Assembly (NCBI GenBank): GCA_016720935.1
Contig: JADKJP010000007.1
Location: 62,001 to 126,000, forward strand
Reading direction: 5' to 3'
Origin: Bacteroidota bacterium
GTDB lineage: Bacteria; Bacteroidota; Bacteroidia; AKYH767-A; 2013-40CM-41-45
DNA length: 64,000 nt
Shown: positions 53,488-62,422 of the stretch, one piece after another
How positions within the stretch are numbered: the stretch's first letter is position 1
How the letters are laid out: each line of letters starts with the position of its first letter
Notes under the pieces: generated by a model
The model's database searches: none
What the model saw: only the letters and a program-made list of their open reading frames with translations
What the model was told of the DNA's origin: nothing
Program-made: the position numbers and the translations under genes

Positions 53488-54258
53488 ATGATTTTGGTCC
53501 ATCGGAATTTATTGCTTTTCGCGCTGACCATTACCCTGTTAACCGGTTGTTCTACAAAAGTCAGTTTACAAAAAACAGAAACAAAGGAATATGCATTTTC
53601 AAAAGATGGAAATGCTGACATTGATTCTGTACTTGATAAAAGAATCCGGCCTTACAGGGAGAAAATGTCGGGCGATATGAGTATCGTACTTGCAGAGAGT
53701 GTGCATCCTCTGGAGAAAGCCACTCCTGAAAGCAGACTGGGAAATCTGGTTTCAGATGCATGTATGTTGCAATGTACTCAGCGTTACAGCCCGGCAGATG
53801 GCAAGGCTCCGGATTTCCTGGTGCTGAACAATGGAGGTTTGAGAAAAGGATTGCCGAAAGGAAATATTACGAAGGGCGATGTATACGAATTGATGCCTTT
53901 TGAAAATGAATTGGTAGTTTTAACAATGAATGGTGAAAGTGTCAAAAAAATTTTTAACTTCATCGCTTCCAAAGACGGAGCACCTGTTTCAGGTACCCGT
54001 TTTCAGATTCAGGATAAGCACGCAATAAACATTACAATCCAGGGAGCACCATTTGATTCCAGCAAAACATACAAAGTAGTCACTTCTGATTATCTTGCAA
54101 ACGGTGGCGATCAATTCTCAATGTTTTCAGAGTCCACCTTGCGGGAATCAACCGGATTGAAAGTTAGAGACGCGATTATTCAGTATTTATACATCCAGGG
54201 AAAAACAGAACAAAAAATTTCTGTTGAGCCCGATGGCAGAATCAGCTATGTCAAGTAG
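53488..54258 (+). CDS. 5'-nucleotidase C-terminal domain lipoprotein
   Basis: 256 residues. Lipoprotein signal: NLLLFALTITLLTGCSTK with LTGC lipobox. The body matches the 5_nucleotid_C domain: ATPESRLGNLVSDACMLQC, DFLVLNNGGLRKGLPKGNIT with the N-N-G-G-L-R substrate motif, VYELMPFENELVVLTMNGES and YKVVTSDYLANGGDQFSMF with the base-stacking Phe. The matching catalytic metallophosphatase domain is not in this protein but in the next gene, whose ATG overlaps its 3' end by 11 bases. The two together equal a UshA-like enzyme. Confidence 0.92.
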   Translation: MILVHRNLLLFALTITLLTGCSTKVSLQKTETKEYAFSKDGNADIDSVLDKRIRPYREKMSGDMSIVLAESVHPLEKATPESRLGNLVSDACMLQCTQRYSPADGKAPDFLVLNNGGLRKGLPKGNITKGDVYELMPFENELVVLTMNGESVKKIFNFIASKDGAPVSGTRFQIQDKHAINITIQGAPFDSSKTYKVVTSDYLANGGDQFSMFSESTLRESTGLKVRDAIIQYLYIQGKTEQKISVEPDGRISYVK

Positions 54259-55183
54259 AAGAACCTTCATACGAAATCTTGCAGGCAGCGCGGCACTAAT
54301 CGGTTTGACCGGTATTCCGTCGGAGCTCTGGGCTCGTCATGAACTCGTTAAACTGACGATCCTACATACCAACGATGTGCATAGCCGAATTGATCCTTTT
54401 CCTGACAATGATCCGAAATACCCGGGAATGGCAGGTGTTGCAAGACGTTCAGCCCTGATCCGGAAGATTCGTGCGGAAGAAAAAAATGTCCTGCTTCTGG
54501 ATTCAGGTGATATTTTTCAGGGTACACCCTACTTCAATTTGTATGGTGGAGAACTGGAACTTAGTCTGATGAGTGATATGGGCTATGACGCGGCGACAAT
54601 CGGCAACCATGATTTTGATAATGGAATTGACGGATTGATAAAACAAATGCCACATGCAAATTTTCCATTCGTAAACGCAAATTATGATTTTTCTGATACC
54701 GCATTGAACGGAAAAATCATACCTTACAAAATATTTCAGAAAGGAGGCCTGAACATTGGCGTCTTCGGACTTGGTATCGAACTCCAGGGACTGGTAGACG
54801 CAAAACTTTACGGAAACACACGCTACACCGACCCGGTGACAAAAGCAAACGCGACTGCACAGTTGTTAAAACACGAAATGAATTGCCAGCTGGTAATCTG
54901 TTTGTCTCACCTGGGTTACAAATACAACGAGAAAAAAATTTCAGATGAAATTCTTGCTCAGCAAACTTCAAACATTGATCTTATCCTGGGTGGACACACT
55001 CATACATTCCTGGATGAACCTGTATCGTATAAAAACACTGACGGAAAACAAGTACTCGTTGCACAGGTAGGCTGGGCAGGTATTCGTTTGGGTCGTGTCG
55101 ACTTCTACTACAATGTACATTCCGGAAAAAAAGAATCATTCGGCTCAAGTGTAAAAATTTCTAGAAAAACAATAGCCGTTTAA
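54248..55183 (+). CDS. 5'-nucleotidase metallophosphatase domain protein with Tat-like signal
   Basis: 311 residues from ATG 54248 (an upstream start is less likely because MSSRRTFIRNLAGSAALIGL is a clear twin-arginine signal: S-R-R-T-F-I-R then hydrophobic). The catalytic metallophosphoesterase motifs are TILHTNDVHSRI (D-x-H), LLLDSGDIFQGTPYF, ATIGNHDFDNG (N-H-D), CLSHLGYKYNEK and LILGGHTHTFLDE (GGHTH). It hydrolyses nucleotide monophosphates or sugar-nucleotides in the periplasm. The C-terminal substrate domain is encoded by the preceding gene, so this is the catalytic half of a two-protein enzyme. Confidence 0.92.
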   Translation: MSSRRTFIRNLAGSAALIGLTGIPSELWARHELVKLTILHTNDVHSRIDPFPDNDPKYPGMAGVARRSALIRKIRAEEKNVLLLDSGDIFQGTPYFNLYGGELELSLMSDMGYDAATIGNHDFDNGIDGLIKQMPHANFPFVNANYDFSDTALNGKIIPYKIFQKGGLNIGVFGLGIELQGLVDAKLYGNTRYTDPVTKANATAQLLKHEMNCQLVICLSHLGYKYNEKKISDEILAQQTSNIDLILGGHTHTFLDEPVSYKNTDGKQVLVAQVGWAGIRLGRVDFYYNVHSGKKESFGSSVKISRKTIAV

Positions 55184-55326
55184 TTTTTTTTTTATTTTTT
55201 TTTGAAGAATCTTTGTTAGCGAATTTCAGTACTCAATATCACTAAGAAATTCCTCTTTCGAGGGAAAGGGAACACAAATTGGAAAACGAAACACAACCAT
55301 TAAAAAAAATTTTCTTGGAGACAACT

Positions 55327-56766
55327 ATGGAGAAAACTTGCGAGAGTGTTTGGAAAAAATGTCTGCAGATCATTAAGGACAACGTAAGTGCTCAAAGTTT
55401 TAAAACCTGGTTCGAACCTATCAAACCTGTTAAGCTGGAAGGCAAAATTCTGACCATCGAAGTGCCCAGTCAGTTTTTCTACGAATGGCTCGAAGAACAC
55501 TACATCACCCTGCTTCGCAAAACAATCCGTCAGCAACTCGGTACGGAAGGCCGTCTCGAGTACAGTATCGTGATGGAGCACGCGAATGCGGATGCAAAAC
55601 CTTACACTGTGAAAATCCCTACCCGGACTCATGGTGATCTGAAAAACAGTCCTGTAACTGTACCGCTGAATGCAAACAGCAACAGTACGATCCGGAATCC
55701 ATTCATCATTCCCGGTCTGAAAAAGGTAAACGTTGAATCTCAACTGAATCCAAACTACACCTTTGAGAATTTCATCGAAGGTGATTGTAACAGACTTGCA
55801 CGATCTGCCGGTTACGCGGTTTCAAACAAGCCTGGTGGCACTTCTTTTAATCCATTACTGATCTACGGTGGCGTTGGAATGGGAAAAACCCACCTCGCGC
55901 ACGCGATTGGTATTGAAATTAAAAATCAACATCCCGGGAAAACAGTTCTTTACGTTTCTTCTGAAAAATTTACGCATCAATTTATTGATGCCGTAAAAAA
56001 TAACGAGCAAAACGATTTCGTACATTTTTATCAAATGATTGATGTACTGATCCTCGATGATATCCAGTTTTTTGCAGGTAAAGAAAAGACTCAGGATGTG
56101 TTTTTCCATGTGTTCAATCACCTCCATCAGACCGGTAAACAACTTATCCTTACATCGGATAAAGCCCCTGTGGATCTGCAAGGTATGGAACAGCGCTTGC
56201 TCAGTCGCTTTAAGTGGGGACTGGCTGCGGATCTTCAAATGCCCGACCTCGAAACACGTATCGCTATCCTGAATAAGAAGATGTACCTGGATGGAATTGA
56301 ACTTCCAAAGGACATCGTGGAATACATCGCCTACTCCATCACTTCCAATGTTCGTGAGCTGGAAGGTGCATTGATTTCAATCCTTGCACAGGCTTCCCTG
56401 AACAAAAAAGCGGTTACTCTGGAGCTTGCCAAACAGATGATCGACAAATTCGTGAAAAATACTACTCACGAAGTTTCTATCGATTACATCCAAAAAGTTG
56501 TTTGTGACTATTTTGACCTTCCAATCGAAATGTTGAAGTCAAAGACCCGCAAACGCCAGGTTGTTCAGGCACGCCAGATTGCCATGTATTTCGCCAAGAA
56601 TATGACCAAGTCATCTCTGAGCAGTATTGGTGCTCATTGTGGCGGAAAAGACCACGCTACAGTGCTTCACGCCTGCCGGACCGTCAATAACCTCATTGAA
56701 ACTGATAAGAAGTTTAAAGCAAGTGTTCTTGAGCTTCAGAAGAAGATCAGCATCAACGGAAAATAG
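55327..56766 (+). CDS. dnaA: Chromosomal replication initiator DnaA
   Basis: 479 residues from ATG 55327 (the open frame begins with TTG at 55279, but MEKTCESVWKKCLQIIKDNV is the family start). Domain I (about 1-90), a short linker II, the AAA+ domain III (about 125-360) with Walker A YGGVGMGKTHLAHA and Walker B VLILDDIQFFAGKEKTQ, sensor motifs QGMEQRLLSRFKWGL, and the helix-turn-helix domain IV ending in the DnaA signature GAHCGGKDHATVLHACRTVN. It opens oriC. No DnaA-box cluster is seen around the gene. dnaN does not follow; a terminator and a GNAT gene do. Confidence 0.97.
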   Translation: MEKTCESVWKKCLQIIKDNVSAQSFKTWFEPIKPVKLEGKILTIEVPSQFFYEWLEEHYITLLRKTIRQQLGTEGRLEYSIVMEHANADAKPYTVKIPTRTHGDLKNSPVTVPLNANSNSTIRNPFIIPGLKKVNVESQLNPNYTFENFIEGDCNRLARSAGYAVSNKPGGTSFNPLLIYGGVGMGKTHLAHAIGIEIKNQHPGKTVLYVSSEKFTHQFIDAVKNNEQNDFVHFYQMIDVLILDDIQFFAGKEKTQDVFFHVFNHLHQTGKQLILTSDKAPVDLQGMEQRLLSRFKWGLAADLQMPDLETRIAILNKKMYLDGIELPKDIVEYIAYSITSNVRELEGALISILAQASLNKKAVTLELAKQMIDKFVKNTTHEVSIDYIQKVVCDYFDLPIEMLKSKTRKRQVVQARQIAMYFAKNMTKSSLSSIGAHCGGKDHATVLHACRTVNNLIETDKKFKASVLELQKKISINGK

Positions 56767-56791
56767 TTCGTTTAACCAAAACCAAACATTA

Positions 56792-56822
56792 GCCGCCCTG
56801 AGCTTTCAGGGCGGCTTTTTTT
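56792..56822 (+). terminator. Terminator of dnaA
   Basis: Perfect 9-bp GC-rich stem GCCGCCCTG / CAGGGCGGC with a 6-base loop followed by seven T; 25 bases past the dnaA stop. Confidence 0.93.
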
Positions 56823-56927
56823 ATACCCGGACGGCCGGCAGGATGAATTGCTTATACAAGTGGTCTCATGACTCTATCCGATCCGAATAAGTTAAAATTT
56901 AAAGAGTCGATCCTGTCCAAAAAAAAT

Positions 56928-56935
56928 TAATTTTG
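56928..56935 (+). promoter_or_regulatory. Bacteroidota-type -7 element
   Basis: TAATTTTG, an exact TAnnTTTG match, 15 bases before the ATG at 56951 of the GNAT-like gene. Confidence 0.5.
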
Positions 56936-56950
56936 TTCAGCCAACATGCT

Positions 56951-58111
56951 ATGAAGATCACTGAAGTAAGCTCCGCAAAGGACGAAAAAGATTTCCTCAA
57001 CATCAGCCGTAAAATTTATGCGGATGATCCGAATTGGGCTATGCCTTTGGAAAAAGATATAAAAGCTGTTTTTGACCCGGCACAAAACAAGTTTTTTCGC
57101 CATGGTCAATGCACACGATTCGTACTTCGCGATGATCAGGGTGAATGTATTGGAAGAATCGCCGCTTTTATCAATGATAAATTAGCCAAAAGAGAACATC
57201 CCTATACCGGAGGTATTGGCTTCTTTGAATGTATCAACGACCAAAAAGCTGCTCACTTGCTTTTTGAAACCGGAAAAAAATGGCTTGAAGAAAGAGGCAT
57301 GGAAGCTATGGATGGCCCGATAAATTTCGGGGAACGAGATAGCTGGTGGGGTTTGATTACGGAGGGGTTCACTCCTACTCCTTATAAGATGAATTATAAC
57401 AGACCTTATTATAAAGAACTGTTTGAGTCCTATGGATTCAAGACATACTTTGAACAATGGTGTTATTCGCTCAAAGTCATGAGCAAGTTGTTGCCAAAAT
57501 TTTATGAAAGACATCTGAATGTAAAAAGTAATCCGGATTACCAGGCTCGACATCTCAGGAAAAAAGATCTGGAAAAATATGCAGAAGATTTCAGGACAGT
57601 ATACAATAAAGCATGGGGCAACAAGCATGGTGCCGGGAAGGATCTGGAAAAAAAGCAGGTCCAGAAATTTTTTAAATCCATGAAACCTGTCATCGATGAA
57701 AAAGTCATCTGGTATGTGTATTACAAGAATGAACCAATAGCCATGTGGGTCAATCTCCCGGATATCAACCAAATCTTTGCCCGTTTCAAAGGGAAATTTG
57801 GTTGGATCCAAAAACTTCAGTTCATTCTTCTTTTGAAACGAAGAAAAACCAAAAAATTCATCGGACTGGTTTTTGGAATTGTACCTGAATTTCAGGGCAA
57901 AGGAATTGACAGCTTTATGATTGTTGAAGGAGCCGCACTCATACAGAAAGAAAAACTCTACGACGATTTTGAAATGCAATGGATCGGAGATTTCAATCCC
58001 AAAATGATCAGTATCGCTGAAAATCTGGGAACGTACAAAAGCAGGACACTGGTTACTTACCGTTTTCTATTTGACAGAACAGCAGAATTCAAGCGTCATC
58101 CGATGATTTGA
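56951..58111 (+). CDS. Large GNAT-like protein, Bacteroidota type
   Basis: 386 residues from ATG 56951 (TTG at 56933 is an in-frame alternative). Two acetyltransferase-like halves: the first has RFVLRDDQGECIGRIAAFIN and the diagnostic EAMDGPINFGERDSWWGLI, followed by PYYKELFESYGFKTYFE. The second has IWYVYYKNEPIAMWVNLPD and GLVFGIVPEFQGKGIDSFM (a Q-G-K-G CoA-binding motif) and ENLGTYKSRTLVTYRFL. This double-GNAT family is common in Bacteroidota and has no assigned substrate; peptide or amino-acyl transfer (FemAB-like) is a possibility. Cytoplasmic. Confidence 0.82.
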   Translation: MKITEVSSAKDEKDFLNISRKIYADDPNWAMPLEKDIKAVFDPAQNKFFRHGQCTRFVLRDDQGECIGRIAAFINDKLAKREHPYTGGIGFFECINDQKAAHLLFETGKKWLEERGMEAMDGPINFGERDSWWGLITEGFTPTPYKMNYNRPYYKELFESYGFKTYFEQWCYSLKVMSKLLPKFYERHLNVKSNPDYQARHLRKKDLEKYAEDFRTVYNKAWGNKHGAGKDLEKKQVQKFFKSMKPVIDEKVIWYVYYKNEPIAMWVNLPDINQIFARFKGKFGWIQKLQFILLLKRRKTKKFIGLVFGIVPEFQGKGIDSFMIVEGAALIQKEKLYDDFEMQWIGDFNPKMISIAENLGTYKSRTLVTYRFLFDRTAEFKRHPMI

Positions 58112-58141
58112 ATAGATAGGTTGCCTGATTGAAAAAATAGA

Positions 58142-58714
58142 TCAGGGTTTAAAATGCTCTATGATTGGCTGCTGTGTTAATGGATCTTTTCCGGTAATTT
58201 CTATATCCACAATATTGGGAAACCAAAAAGTACCGCCATCCAGATAAATAAAGATCCTTTTTAATTCTGCCATCTTCCCGTTGATGGAAACAAATGCTTT
58301 GTATTTTTTTCCGTCAGCATCTCCAATGAGATAAAATTTCTTTTTCTCATAGGACACAAAATTCAATACAAATTGTCCGGGATGCCCTTTCACAGGTGTT
58401 GCCTGAATTCCGTATGCATAGCGGCGTTGCACATAATTCAAATCCGTACGTGAACTGTCAGTAGCGTATTGCAGCCAGTAAATTTTAACAGGATCCTCGA
58501 GGTTGATTTTGCCTGAAGGCAAATAATTGGTTTCGTATACAATTGAATTGGTATTCTTACTCCTTTGGACATAAAATAAACTGTGGTCTGTTTGAGGAGG
58601 TACGGGATAACTTGCTGCCAAAGCGCTTCTCGAACTAATTGTATTGTCAGCCATGCTCCAATTGATCCCACATGGAAATATAAATAGTAAGCTTAGGATC
58701 AGGTATCTTAACAT
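58142..58714 (-). CDS. DUF4833 exported protein
   Basis: 190 residues. Signal peptide MLRYLILSLLFIFPCG. The body SLFYVQRSKNTNSIVYETNY, EDPVKIYWLQYATDSSRTDLN, VQRRYAYGIQATPVKGHPGQF and KKFYLIGDADGKKYKAFVSING is the DUF4833 pattern, a beta-rich domain of about 140 residues often found alone in Bacteroidota and Proteobacteria exports. The tail WFPNIVDIEITGKDPLTQ is also typical. Role unknown; periplasmic. Its stop lies 31 bases after that of the GNAT gene in convergent orientation. Confidence 0.87.
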   Translation of the reverse strand: MLRYLILSLLFIFPCGINWSMADNTISSRSALAASYPVPPQTDHSLFYVQRSKNTNSIVYETNYLPSGKINLEDPVKIYWLQYATDSSRTDLNYVQRRYAYGIQATPVKGHPGQFVLNFVSYEKKKFYLIGDADGKKYKAFVSINGKMAELKRIFIYLDGGTFWFPNIVDIEITGKDPLTQQPIIEHFKP

Positions 58715-58864
58715 GGATCGGATTAAAGTATTGCAATCATATACGAAGTCGAATGGCTTAAGTTCTGATTTTCGATGATCCCGATCCTCTGAAAAAAAAG
58801 AAAATTGATCGATGTAAAATTTAATTATGCTAGTGTATCAGTAATCTCAGAATCTTTTCCGGAT

Positions 58865-58940
<76 letters not shown>

Positions 58941-58954
58941 AATTAAAAGGAAAA

Positions 58955-58982
58955 AAAAAGGAACCATACAGTTCCTTTTTTT
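58955..58982 (-). terminator. Hairpin between the two tRNA-Lys genes
   Basis: Stem AAGGAAC / GTTCCTT, loop CATACA, flanked by A and T runs on both sides. On the minus strand it lies 8 bases after the 3' end of the TTT tRNA and could end its transcript. Confidence 0.75.
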
Positions 58983-58990
58983 GTTTTCAG

Positions 58991-59063
58991 TGATCCCGCT
59001 GGGACTCGAACCCAGGACCCATACATTAAAAGTGTATTGCTCTACCAGCTGAGCTACGGAATC
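58991..59063 (-). tRNA. tRNA-Lys (anticodon TTT), CCA not encoded
   Basis: Minus-strand cloverleaf: acceptor GATTCCG / CGGGATC, D arm AGCTCAGCTGGTAGAGC, anticodon stem-loop ATACACTTTTAATGTAT with anticodon TTT, T arm GGGTTCGAGTCCC. The 3' continuation is ACTG, so CCA must be added. Confidence 0.96.
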
Positions 59064-59369
59064 CTACTTGTTTAAAGCGGGTGCAAAAATAGGATTATTC
59101 GGGAATCTGCAATAGTTTGTGGAAAAATATTTCAAATTTACTAAGTTTTCAGGCATTCATGGGTGATTGCTTCATACGTTTGATTCTCAGGCTGAAACAG
59201 TTCAATTCTTCCTGGAGTCCGGATGTCTTCAACAGTTGCATTAATAGGTTATTCAAAAAAAATGTAAGTACACTGAAATGGCCCGGCATTTTTTCCTCAA
59301 AATATGATTCTGAACAATCAAAAGAGAGGGAAATATTACCTTTAGAAGACCAACTTCCATCCAATATCT
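59064..59369. other. 306-base gap without a convincing gene
   Basis: Between the tRNA-Lys(TTT) 5' end and the endonuclease IV gene. Short open frames on both strands exist (59117-59407 on +) but lack a family match and protein-like composition. The tRNA promoter and the endonuclease promoter should lie here; none was recognised. One TTTTCCACA-like site at about 59113. Confidence 0.6.
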
Positions 59370-60206
59370 ATGAAACCCACACTTCTTGGTGTTCATTGTT
59401 CAATTAGTGGCGGACTTCATAATGCATTTGAAGAAGCGAACGCATTAGGCATTGATACTTTTCAGATTTTTACACAAAATCAACGACAATGGATTAACAA
59501 ATCCATCGATAAAGAACAGGCCTCACAATTTGAAGCTGCCTGGAAATCCAGTAAGGTCAAAATAGTGTTTTCACATTGCTCCTATTTGTTGAATCTCGCC
59601 AGTGAAGATCCTGAATTGAGAAGAAAATCTGTAGACGCGTTGACCGGAGAAGTTCACAGATGCCATGACCTCGGGCTTTCCTTTTGTGTACTGCATCCGG
59701 GTGCTGCTAAAAGTCAGTCACCGGAAATTGCAATAGAAAACATTATACATGGACTAAAGCATGTTTTGAAAAGTACAGCTCATTCGCATGTAAAAATTCT
59801 TCTGGAGAATACAGCCGGTCAGGGATCAAGCGTTGGTCACTCTTTTGAACAGCTTGGAAAAATGTTGCATGGTGCTTCATCCTCTCGAATAGGAATTTGT
59901 TTTGATACGTGTCATGCATTTGCCGCAGGTTATGATCTGCGTACCCGGACCGCATTCGAAGAAACCATATCGGAATTTGAAAAGCACATCGGACTGAGTC
60001 ACCTTCAGGCCATTCATCTGAATGATTCCAAAGGAGAATTGGGCTGTAAAACAGATCGACACGAACATATTGGAAAAGGAAAAATTGGAATCGAAGCCTT
60101 CAAACTCGCTTTAAAACATTTTGCAAAACTTCCAAAAGTTCTCGAAACAGATAAAGAGGATGATATGGACAGAAAGAACTTGGATATACTGAGGAGCCTG
60201 GATTAG
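59370..60206 (+). CDS. nfo: Deoxyribonuclease IV (AP endonuclease Nfo)
   Basis: 278 residues. AP endonuclease family 2 TIM barrel with tri-zinc site: LLGVHCSISGGLHNAFEEA, FSHCSYLLNLAS (His), VLHPGAAKSQ (His), ILLENTAGQGSSVGHSFEQL (Glu), GICFDTCHAFAAGYDL (Asp, His), IHLNDSKGELGCKTDRHEHIG (Asp, His-x-His) and LETDKEDD (Glu). It nicks DNA 5' to abasic sites in base-excision repair. Length is the family norm. A period-7 array follows its stop codon. Confidence 0.95.
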   Translation: MKPTLLGVHCSISGGLHNAFEEANALGIDTFQIFTQNQRQWINKSIDKEQASQFEAAWKSSKVKIVFSHCSYLLNLASEDPELRRKSVDALTGEVHRCHDLGLSFCVLHPGAAKSQSPEIAIENIIHGLKHVLKSTAHSHVKILLENTAGQGSSVGHSFEQLGKMLHGASSSRIGICFDTCHAFAAGYDLRTRTAFEETISEFEKHIGLSHLQAIHLNDSKGELGCKTDRHEHIGKGKIGIEAFKLALKHFAKLPKVLETDKEDDMDRKNLDILRSLD

Positions 60207-60295
60207 GGTTCGATGTTCAAGGTTTATAACGGTTTCAAGATAGCACTAACCACCAAGCACTAAGCACTAACCACTAACAACTAACCACTAAGCAC
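60206..60295. repeat. Period-7 tandem array 11 (TAAGCAC/TAACCAC units)
   Basis: Degenerate heptamers GGGTTCG, ATGTTCA, AGGTTTA directly after the endonuclease IV stop, then from 60240 eight clean units: ATAGCAC, TAACCAC, CAAGCAC, TAAGCAC, TAACCAC, TAACAAC, TAACCAC, TAAGCAC. Ends 10 bases before the next start. Unit set shared with array 7 at 15301. Confidence 0.93.
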
Positions 60296-60305
60296 TAAAA
60301 AAAAA

Positions 60306-60734
60306 ATGAAAGTAAAACGCGCAAGTACACCTGAAGAAATCCTGAAATGTTTCGATGCGATTCATTCGCTTCGTCCAAAGATGACAAGAGAAAACATTGT
60401 TGAGAGAATCACAGGGATGATGTCTGAAGGATATATATTAATATATGTAGAAGACGATGGAAAAGTTCCCTGCTTTTGTGGGTACAGGTATGCAAACCTC
60501 CTGGCTTGGGGAAAAGCGATATACATTGACGATCTCGGAACAGTTGCTGAAGGAAGAGGAAAGGGTTATGCTTCCGCTCTGTTGGATTACGTATTTGATG
60601 AAGCGAGAAAAAATAGTTGTGAGCAAATTCATCTTGACTCCGGCTGTTTTCCGGAGCGCTATGATGCCCATCGATTGTATCTGAACAAAGGATTCAACAT
60701 TGTTTCTCACCATTTTACGTATAAATTTAAATGA
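60306..60734 (+). CDS. GNAT family N-acetyltransferase
   Basis: 142 residues. GNAT fold: N-terminal MKVKRASTPEEILKCFDAIHSL, central KVPCFCGYRYANLLAWGKAIYI, motif A LGTVAEGRGKGYASALLDYV with R-G-K-G-Y/A acetyl-CoA binding loop, and motif B LDSGCFPERYDAHRLYLNKGF. Very close in style to aminoglycoside- or small-amine-type GNATs with an LDSG-H/Y-R-Y-G-F end. Substrate unknown. Cytoplasmic. Confidence 0.9.
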   Translation: MKVKRASTPEEILKCFDAIHSLRPKMTRENIVERITGMMSEGYILIYVEDDGKVPCFCGYRYANLLAWGKAIYIDDLGTVAEGRGKGYASALLDYVFDEARKNSCEQIHLDSGCFPERYDAHRLYLNKGFNIVSHHFTYKFK

Positions 60735-60913
60735 GCCAAAGGGCAGAAAAGCCTCATTTTACCTGATATTTTAAAGGAAAAATGAATTTTCACTACCATT
60801 CAAAATAAAAAATATCAATTAACAATAAACGATTTAAACCATTGCCTGTCCCGGGGGTCTTAAGCTCATAAAATCACAATTCTAAAAAACCCCATTACAA
60901 AAACATTTTAAAA

Positions 60914-61777
60914 ATGAGCAAGACAAAAAATCTTCTTTCCTTACTGACAATTGGTATTGCCGTGTCAGCTATGACAATGATGAGTGGTTGCAGAAAAGAA
61001 AACAACAATTTATCTGACAACAAAGACGACTTTTCAAGCTCTGCCGCGGATCTTGGACAAACAGAAAACATTTATTCTGATGTGGACAATATGGTAGCGC
61101 AGGCTTCAACATCCACTACCGGTGGCATTGACCAGCGTACCGGTGCTCCTGCGGAAGATCTTCAGTTCAATTTTACGGGATGCGCATTAGTAACCAGAGA
61201 CACTGTGAATCATACATTAACAATTGATTTCGGTACGGGTTGTACCGGTCATGATGGCCGACTGCGCAGTGGTAAAGTGATTGTTACTTACACCGGAGGA
61301 GGCTATTTCACTCCGGGAGCTTCCTGGGTAGTTACTTTTGACAATTACTTTGTGAATGGCCGTCATATCGAAGGAACCAGAACTGTTACCAACAACGGCT
61401 TTAATACATCCGGAAACATGAACTGGAGCATCAATGCTGTAAACATGAAAGTTACACGTCCTGACGGCACGTGGAGAACATGGAACAGTCAGCGTACCCG
61501 TGAAATGATCCAGGGATATGGTGACAGTTTGTATGTCAACGACATTTACAAAGTAAATGGCACTGCCAATTCCACCAATAATTCCGGTGATGTATTCAGC
61601 GCAGTGATAACAGATCTTATCCGCGACAATTCATGCTATTGGATCACCAGCGGTACGATCGCCATCACTCCTTCAAGCGGAATAGTGCGCACAATTGATT
61701 TCGGAAACGGAAGCTGCGATGATCTTGCTACAGTCACTAAGAATGGAAATACAGTGAGCTTCCATCTTCGTCCCTGA
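60914..61777 (+). CDS. Lipoprotein of unknown function
   Basis: 287 residues. Lipoprotein signal: LLSLLTIGIAVSAMTMMSGC with MSGC lipobox, then a Ser/Asp/Asn-rich linker (about 28-75) as in surface-exposed Bacteroidota lipoproteins. The mature domain is beta-rich: LTIDFGTGCTGHDGRLRSGK, VIVTYTGGGYFTPGASWVVT, NYFVNGRHIEGTRTVTNN and SGIVRTIDFGNGSCDDLAT, with a repeated D-F-G-(T/N)-G-(C/S) motif at both ends. No family recognised with confidence; similar single-copy lipoproteins occur in this phylum. Followed by a terminator. Confidence 0.78.
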   Translation: MSKTKNLLSLLTIGIAVSAMTMMSGCRKENNNLSDNKDDFSSSAADLGQTENIYSDVDNMVAQASTSTTGGIDQRTGAPAEDLQFNFTGCALVTRDTVNHTLTIDFGTGCTGHDGRLRSGKVIVTYTGGGYFTPGASWVVTFDNYFVNGRHIEGTRTVTNNGFNTSGNMNWSINAVNMKVTRPDGTWRTWNSQRTREMIQGYGDSLYVNDIYKVNGTANSTNNSGDVFSAVITDLIRDNSCYWITSGTIAITPSSGIVRTIDFGNGSCDDLATVTKNGNTVSFHLRP

Positions 61778-61800
61778 ATAATAAAATAATAAAAAAGAAA

Positions 61801-61832
61801 AAGCTCACCGGAATTGTCCTGTGAGCTTTTTC
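61801..61832. terminator. Bidirectional terminator
   Basis: AAGCTCAC pairs with GTGAGCTT across a 12-base loop, with A-rich and T-rich flanks. Lies between the lipoprotein gene (+) and the AlgH gene (-). Confidence 0.85.
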
Positions 61833-61852
61833 ATTATAAAGTTTTGTGAGTT

Positions 61853-62422
61853 TTAATTGATCCCCGGATCCTCAGGGAAATTGTTCAGGATTCCGTATAC
61901 GTGACCCATTTTCCGAAGTACACTTCCCCAGACCACTGTTGGTTCTTCAAGCAATGTGCTGTATTGATCAGCTTCAGTAATCCACCAGTTTTCTGATTTT
62001 ATTTCTTCTTCCAGTTGCTTGGAATCCCATGCTGAATATCCCGCAAGGAATTTTATCTGATCCGGCAAAATCTCACCGGCTTCGATCATCATTTTTAATT
62101 GCTGATAATTTCCTCCCCAGTATACACCCTCTGCAATTTTGTGACTCCCCTCCAATGCGGGAACGGAATGCACATAATAAATAGAATCCAAACGTAAAGA
62201 TCCGCCCCAATATACAGGAGCATCGAATTCAGGGAAATCATCCAATGCCTCGTGGATCAATAAAGGTGTAGGTTTATTGATGATAAATCCGATGGAACCT
62301 TTCTTGGTATGCTGACTGATCAGCACCACAGAACGTTTAAATGTTGGCTCAGGGTTAAAAGGCTCAGAGATCAGCAAGGCGCCTACTTTCGGTTTAGGTT
62401 TCCGACTGCTCTTCTTGGCCAT
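61853..62422 (-). CDS. YqgE/AlgH family protein
   Basis: 189 residues, full length for the family. Markers: VGALLISEPFNPEPTFKRSVVLISQH, GSIGFIINKPTPLLIHEAL, PVYWGGSLRLDSIYYVHS and FLAGYSAWDSKQLEEEIKSENWW with VVWGSVLRKMG. The fold is known from structures but no function is firmly established; AlgH was named for alginate regulation in Pseudomonas. Cytoplasmic. Isolated on the minus strand between two terminators or gaps. Confidence 0.93.
   Translation of the reverse strand: MAKKSSRKPKPKVGALLISEPFNPEPTFKRSVVLISQHTKKGSIGFIINKPTPLLIHEALDDFPEFDAPVYWGGSLRLDSIYYVHSVPALEGSHKIAEGVYWGGNYQQLKMMIEAGEILPDQIKFLAGYSAWDSKQLEEEIKSENWWITEADQYSTLLEEPTVVWGSVLRKMGHVYGILNNFPEDPGIN

Noticed and set aside
55184..56950. 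Replication origin next to dnaA
   Set aside because: No cluster of DnaA boxes (TTATCCACA-like) upstream or downstream; the dnaA gene in Bacteroidota is often not at oriC.
59117..59407. Possible 96-residue protein upstream of endonuclease IV
   Set aside because: Composition is not protein-like, no family match, and it overlaps the endonuclease IV gene in another frame.
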